A stretch of 5,919 bases of DNA, from positions 1 to 5,919 of the forward strand of contig JAFMSC010000283.1 of assembly GCA_017353825.1 (NCBI GenBank). The letters are read 5' to 3'. The translations under genes were made by a program, and so were the position numbers. How positions within the stretch are numbered: the stretch's first letter is position 1; each line of letters starts with the position of its first letter. Below are positions 3,421-5,919 of this stretch, one piece after another. The notes under the pieces are model-generated. The model saw only the letters and a list, made by a program, of their open reading frames with translations. It had not been told where the DNA came from and searched no databases. This DNA is from Hyphomicrobiaceae bacterium (GTDB taxonomy: Bacteria; Pseudomonadota; Alphaproteobacteria; Rhizobiales; Hyphomicrobiaceae).

Positions 3421-5919
3421 TCACTCCGCGGGCTGCGGGGTGGGCGCGGGGCCTTCGCCGCGCCTGGCCAGGGACCGGCCCGTGAGGCGGCGGATCACCA
3501 CGTAGAACACAGGCGTGAACATGAGGCCGAACAGGGTAACGCCGATCATGCCCCAGAACACCGCGGTGCCCAGCGCGATGCGCATTTCGGCGCCGGCACC
3601 GACCGCCAGGTAGAGAGGCACCACGCCCAGGGTGAAGGCCATCGAGGTCATCAGGATCGGCCGCAGCCTGAGCCGGCACGCCTCCACTGCTGCCGACACG
3701 GTGTCGCGCCCCTGCTCCTCCAGCTGGCGCGCGAACTCTACGATCAGGATGGCATTCTTGGCCGCGAGCGCGATCAGTACGATGAAGCCCACCTGGGTCA
3801 GGATGTTGATCTCGCGCCCGTGCAGCCACACGCCGAACGACGCGGCGAACAGGCACATGGGCACGATCAGGATGATGGCGAGCGGCAACGACCAGCTCTC
3901 GTACTGCGCCGCCAGCGCAAGGAAGACGAACACCACGCTCAAGCCGAAGACGAGATAGCCGGTGCGGCCAACCTTGGCCTCCTGGTAGGAGAGGTCGGTC
4001 CACTCAAAGGTGATGCCCGGGGGAAGCTTCTCCTCGGCCAGCTTACGCATGATAGCGAGCGCCTGGCCCGAGCTGATTCCGGGCTGGGCCGAACCCTGCA
4101 CTTCGGCCGATGGGAACAGGTTGTAGCGCGGCACGCGCTCGGGACCGGCGATCTCCTTGAAGGTGACGAGGCTGCCCAGGGGCACCATGGCCCCGTCGAC
4201 GTTGCGCACGCGCAGTCGGGCAACGCTCGCCTGGTCCATGCGGAAATCGCCGTCGGCCTGCGCAGTGACGCGGTAGGTGCGGCCGAACATGTTGAAGTCG
4301 TTGACGTAGGCCGAGCCCAGGAACACGCGCATGGCCTCGAAGATGTTGGTGACGGGCACCTTGAGCATCTGCGCCTTGTCGCGGTCCACGTCGACGAACA
4401 TCTGCGGCGTCGCCGCCGCGAAGGTGGTGAAGACGTTGGCGATGCCAGGCGTCATGTTGGCCTCGGCCACGAACTCCTGCGTTATGCGGGCGAGCTCGGC
4501 GGACGGCAGACCGAGCGCGTCTTGCAGGCGCATGGAGAAGCCGGCAGCCGCGCCCATGCCGCGCACCGGCGGCGGCACGAACACCAGGGTTTGGGCGTCC
4601 TCGATCTGCGCCAGCTTCGTCCGCAGCGATTGGGCGATCTTCTCGATCGTCAGCCCGCGACGGTGCCGCTCCTCGAAATCGTCGAGCACGATGAACAGTA
4701 GGCCGGCGTTGGTGGCGGCCGTGAACGTGGCGGCGTTGCGGCCAGCAAAAGCATTGGAATTCGCCACCCCGGGCTCGGCCAAGAGGATGTCGGTGGCCTG
4801 TCGCACCACCGCGTCGGTGCGCTGCAGCGAGGCGCCGGGCGGCAGCTGCAGAGAGATGACGAGAATCGCCCGATCGAGGTTGGGGATGAAGCCGGTCGGC
4901 AGCCGCTGCACGAACCAGACGCCAAACCCCAACAGCACAACGTAGCAGATGAGGACCGGCAGCCAGACCGCCACCAGCCCGCGCACCAGCCGGGAGTAGC
5001 CATTTGCTAGCGCCGCGAATGCGGCATCGAACAGGCGAAAGAAGCCATGTACCGGCGCCATGATGAGCGACTTGCGCTCGTGGGCGCCGTGCGGCTTGAA
5101 CAGCAGCGCGCATAGGGCTGGGCTCAGGGTGAGCGACAGGAGCAGGGAGATGCCGGTTGCCGTGGCGATGGTGACGGCGAACTGGCGGTAGAACTGACCA
5201 CTGATGCCGCCGAGGAACGTGGTGGGCACGAACACCGCGAACAGCACCAGCGCGATGGCTATGATGGCGGTGCCGACCTCGTCCATGGACACCCGCGCCG
5301 CTTGCAGGGGCGAGAGCCCTTCCTTGAGTTTGCGCTCCACGTTCTCGACCACGACGATGGCGTCGTCCACCACGATGCCCACGGAGAGCACCAGCCCGAA
5401 CAGGGTGAGCATGTTGAGGGAGAAGCCGAAGCCCTGCATGACCGCGCAGGTACCGATCAGTGCAATGGGAATAGCGATCACGGGAATGAGCGTCGCGCGC
5501 CAAGTCTTGAGGAATAGCAGAACCACCAGCACGACCAGGCCCGTGGCCTCGAGGATGGTGCCGTAGAGCGTGCGGATCGCCACCTCGATGAACTCGGTCG
5601 GGTTGTAGGTGATGCGGTACTCAAGCCCCTTGGGGAAGCTCTTGGCCAGCTCCGCCATCGTTTCCTTGATACCCTGCGTGGCAGCCACCGCATTCGAGCC
5701 CGGTTGCTGGTCCACCACGACGATCACCGCCGGGTAGCGGTCGGCGTAGCCCTGCGCGCCGTAGCTGAGCGCGCCCAGCTCCACACGCGCCACATCCTTA
5801 AGGCGCACGACACGACCGTCCGCCCCCGCCTTGACGATGATCTCCTCGAACTCGTCGGCGGTCGACAGCCGCCCCTTCATCTGCAACGAGATTTGGAACG
5901 CGTTCTTATAGTCCACCGG
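3421..5919 (-). CDS. RND multidrug efflux permease, HAE1 family, MexF/OqxB-like (N-terminus cut by window edge)
   Basis: This is the inner-membrane pump of a tripartite efflux system; it exports drugs or other hydrophobic compounds in exchange for protons. About 833 codons are visible. By comparison with AcrB (about 1050 residues), roughly 220 N-terminal residues are missing, including TM1 and part of the porter domain. Counting from Val at 5916, TM2 to TM6 lie at about 115-267, TM7 at 315-332 and TM8 to TM12 at 651-805. The TM4 aspartate pair of the proton relay is at 184-185 (GIVVDDAIVVVENVER), and the TM10 lysine is at 720 (LAAKNAILIVEF). FVPPPVRGMGAAAGF, VFLGSAYVNDFN and QYESWSLPLAI are HAE1 features, and the GSNA and YRITYNPTEF segments recall MexF/OqxB. 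The stop at 3421 follows a short Pro-rich tail. No outer-membrane channel gene follows; the adaptor gene would be upstream, outside the window. The Val at 5916 is internal, not a start. Confidence 0.96.
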   Translation of the reverse strand, partial: PVDYKNAFQISLQMKGRLSTADEFEEIIVKAGADGRVVRLKDVARVELGALSYGAQGYADRYPAVIVVVDQQPGSNAVAATQGIKETMAELAKSFPKGLEYRITYNPTEFIEVAIRTLYGTILEATGLVVLVVLLFLKTWRATLIPVIAIPIALIGTCAVMQGFGFSLNMLTLFGLVLSVGIVVDDAIVVVENVERKLKEGLSPLQAARVSMDEVGTAIIAIALVLFAVFVPTTFLGGISGQFYRQFAVTIATATGISLLLSLTLSPALCALLFKPHGAHERKSLIMAPVHGFFRLFDAAFAALANGYSRLVRGLVAVWLPVLICYVVLLGFGVWFVQRLPTGFIPNLDRAILVISLQLPPGASLQRTDAVVRQATDILLAEPGVANSNAFAGRNAATFTAATNAGLLFIVLDDFEERHRRGLTIEKIAQSLRTKLAQIEDAQTLVFVPPPVRGMGAAAGFSMRLQDALGLPSAELARITQEFVAEANMTPGIANVFTTFAAATPQMFVDVDRDKAQMLKVPVTNIFEAMRVFLGSAYVNDFNMFGRTYRVTAQADGDFRMDQASVARLRVRNVDGAMVPLGSLVTFKEIAGPERVPRYNLFPSAEVQGSAQPGISSGQALAIMRKLAEEKLPPGITFEWTDLSYQEAKVGRTGYLVFGLSVVFVFLALAAQYESWSLPLAIILIVPMCLFAASFGVWLHGREINILTQVGFIVLIALAAKNAILIVEFARQLEEQGRDTVSAAVEACRLRLRPILMTSMAFTLGVVPLYLAVGAGAEMRIALGTAVFWGMIGVTLFGLMFTPVFYVVIRRLTGRSLARRGEGPAPTPQPAE

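Noticed and set aside
3820..4701. 293-codon plus-strand frame opposite the RND gene.
   Set aside because: It is antisense to conserved pump sequence, and its His/Glu/Gly-rich product resembles no known protein.
4043..5503. 486-codon minus-strand frame overlapping the RND gene.
   Set aside because: It is the same strand as the pump in another frame. The product is dominated by Arg, His and Ala and has no transporter or other domain.
5861..5870. TGTCGA on the minus strand within the RND gene considered as another ECF promoter.
   Set aside because: It lies deep inside a coding region, and the matching -10 block was not found at the right spacing; a 6-mer is expected by chance.

Overview
The window is GC-rich DNA with long open frames on both strands. 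It fits a high-GC proteobacterium, perhaps an alphaproteobacterium or a Burkholderiales-like lineage; nothing seen fixes the genus. It holds six protein-coding genes, two of them cut by the window edges. No rRNA, tRNA, insertion sequence or CRISPR array was seen.

Bases 1-2531, all minus strand, form a regulatory locus. In transcription order it has three small DGPF/YCII-domain proteins (here C 2094-2531, B 1548-1928, A 1054-1488), then an ECF sigma factor of the ECF42 type with a C-terminal extension (914-1, cut at its C-terminus). ECF42 sigma factors are known to sit beside DGPF genes, but three different paralogs in a row are notable. Upstream of C and of B there are matching promoter-like elements: TGTCGA, a 17 or 18 bp spacer, then CGACGTGTCA or CGTCGTGTCA. 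Neither A nor the sigma gene has one. A reasonable model is that the sigma factor drives C and B, and that A and the sigma gene lie downstream of the B promoter, giving a feedback loop.

Bases 2532-3420 hold a 281 bp divergent intergenic region with a long imperfect palindrome, a two-helix small membrane protein of unknown function on the plus strand (2813-3118), and a 302 bp gap with a 12-bp tandem repeat and small hairpins.

Bases 3421-5919, minus strand, carry the C-terminal three quarters of an inner-membrane RND multidrug efflux permease of the HAE1 type, closest in motifs to MexF/OqxB. The proton-relay residues are intact. It converges with the small membrane gene and no outer-membrane channel gene follows it. 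Nothing in the sequence ties the pump to the sigma locus.

The strongest lead is the ECF42-DGPF cluster with its duplicated promoter motif and its divergent middle paralog (DRRF in place of DGPF). These are variations on a known but poorly understood system, not a clearly new one.
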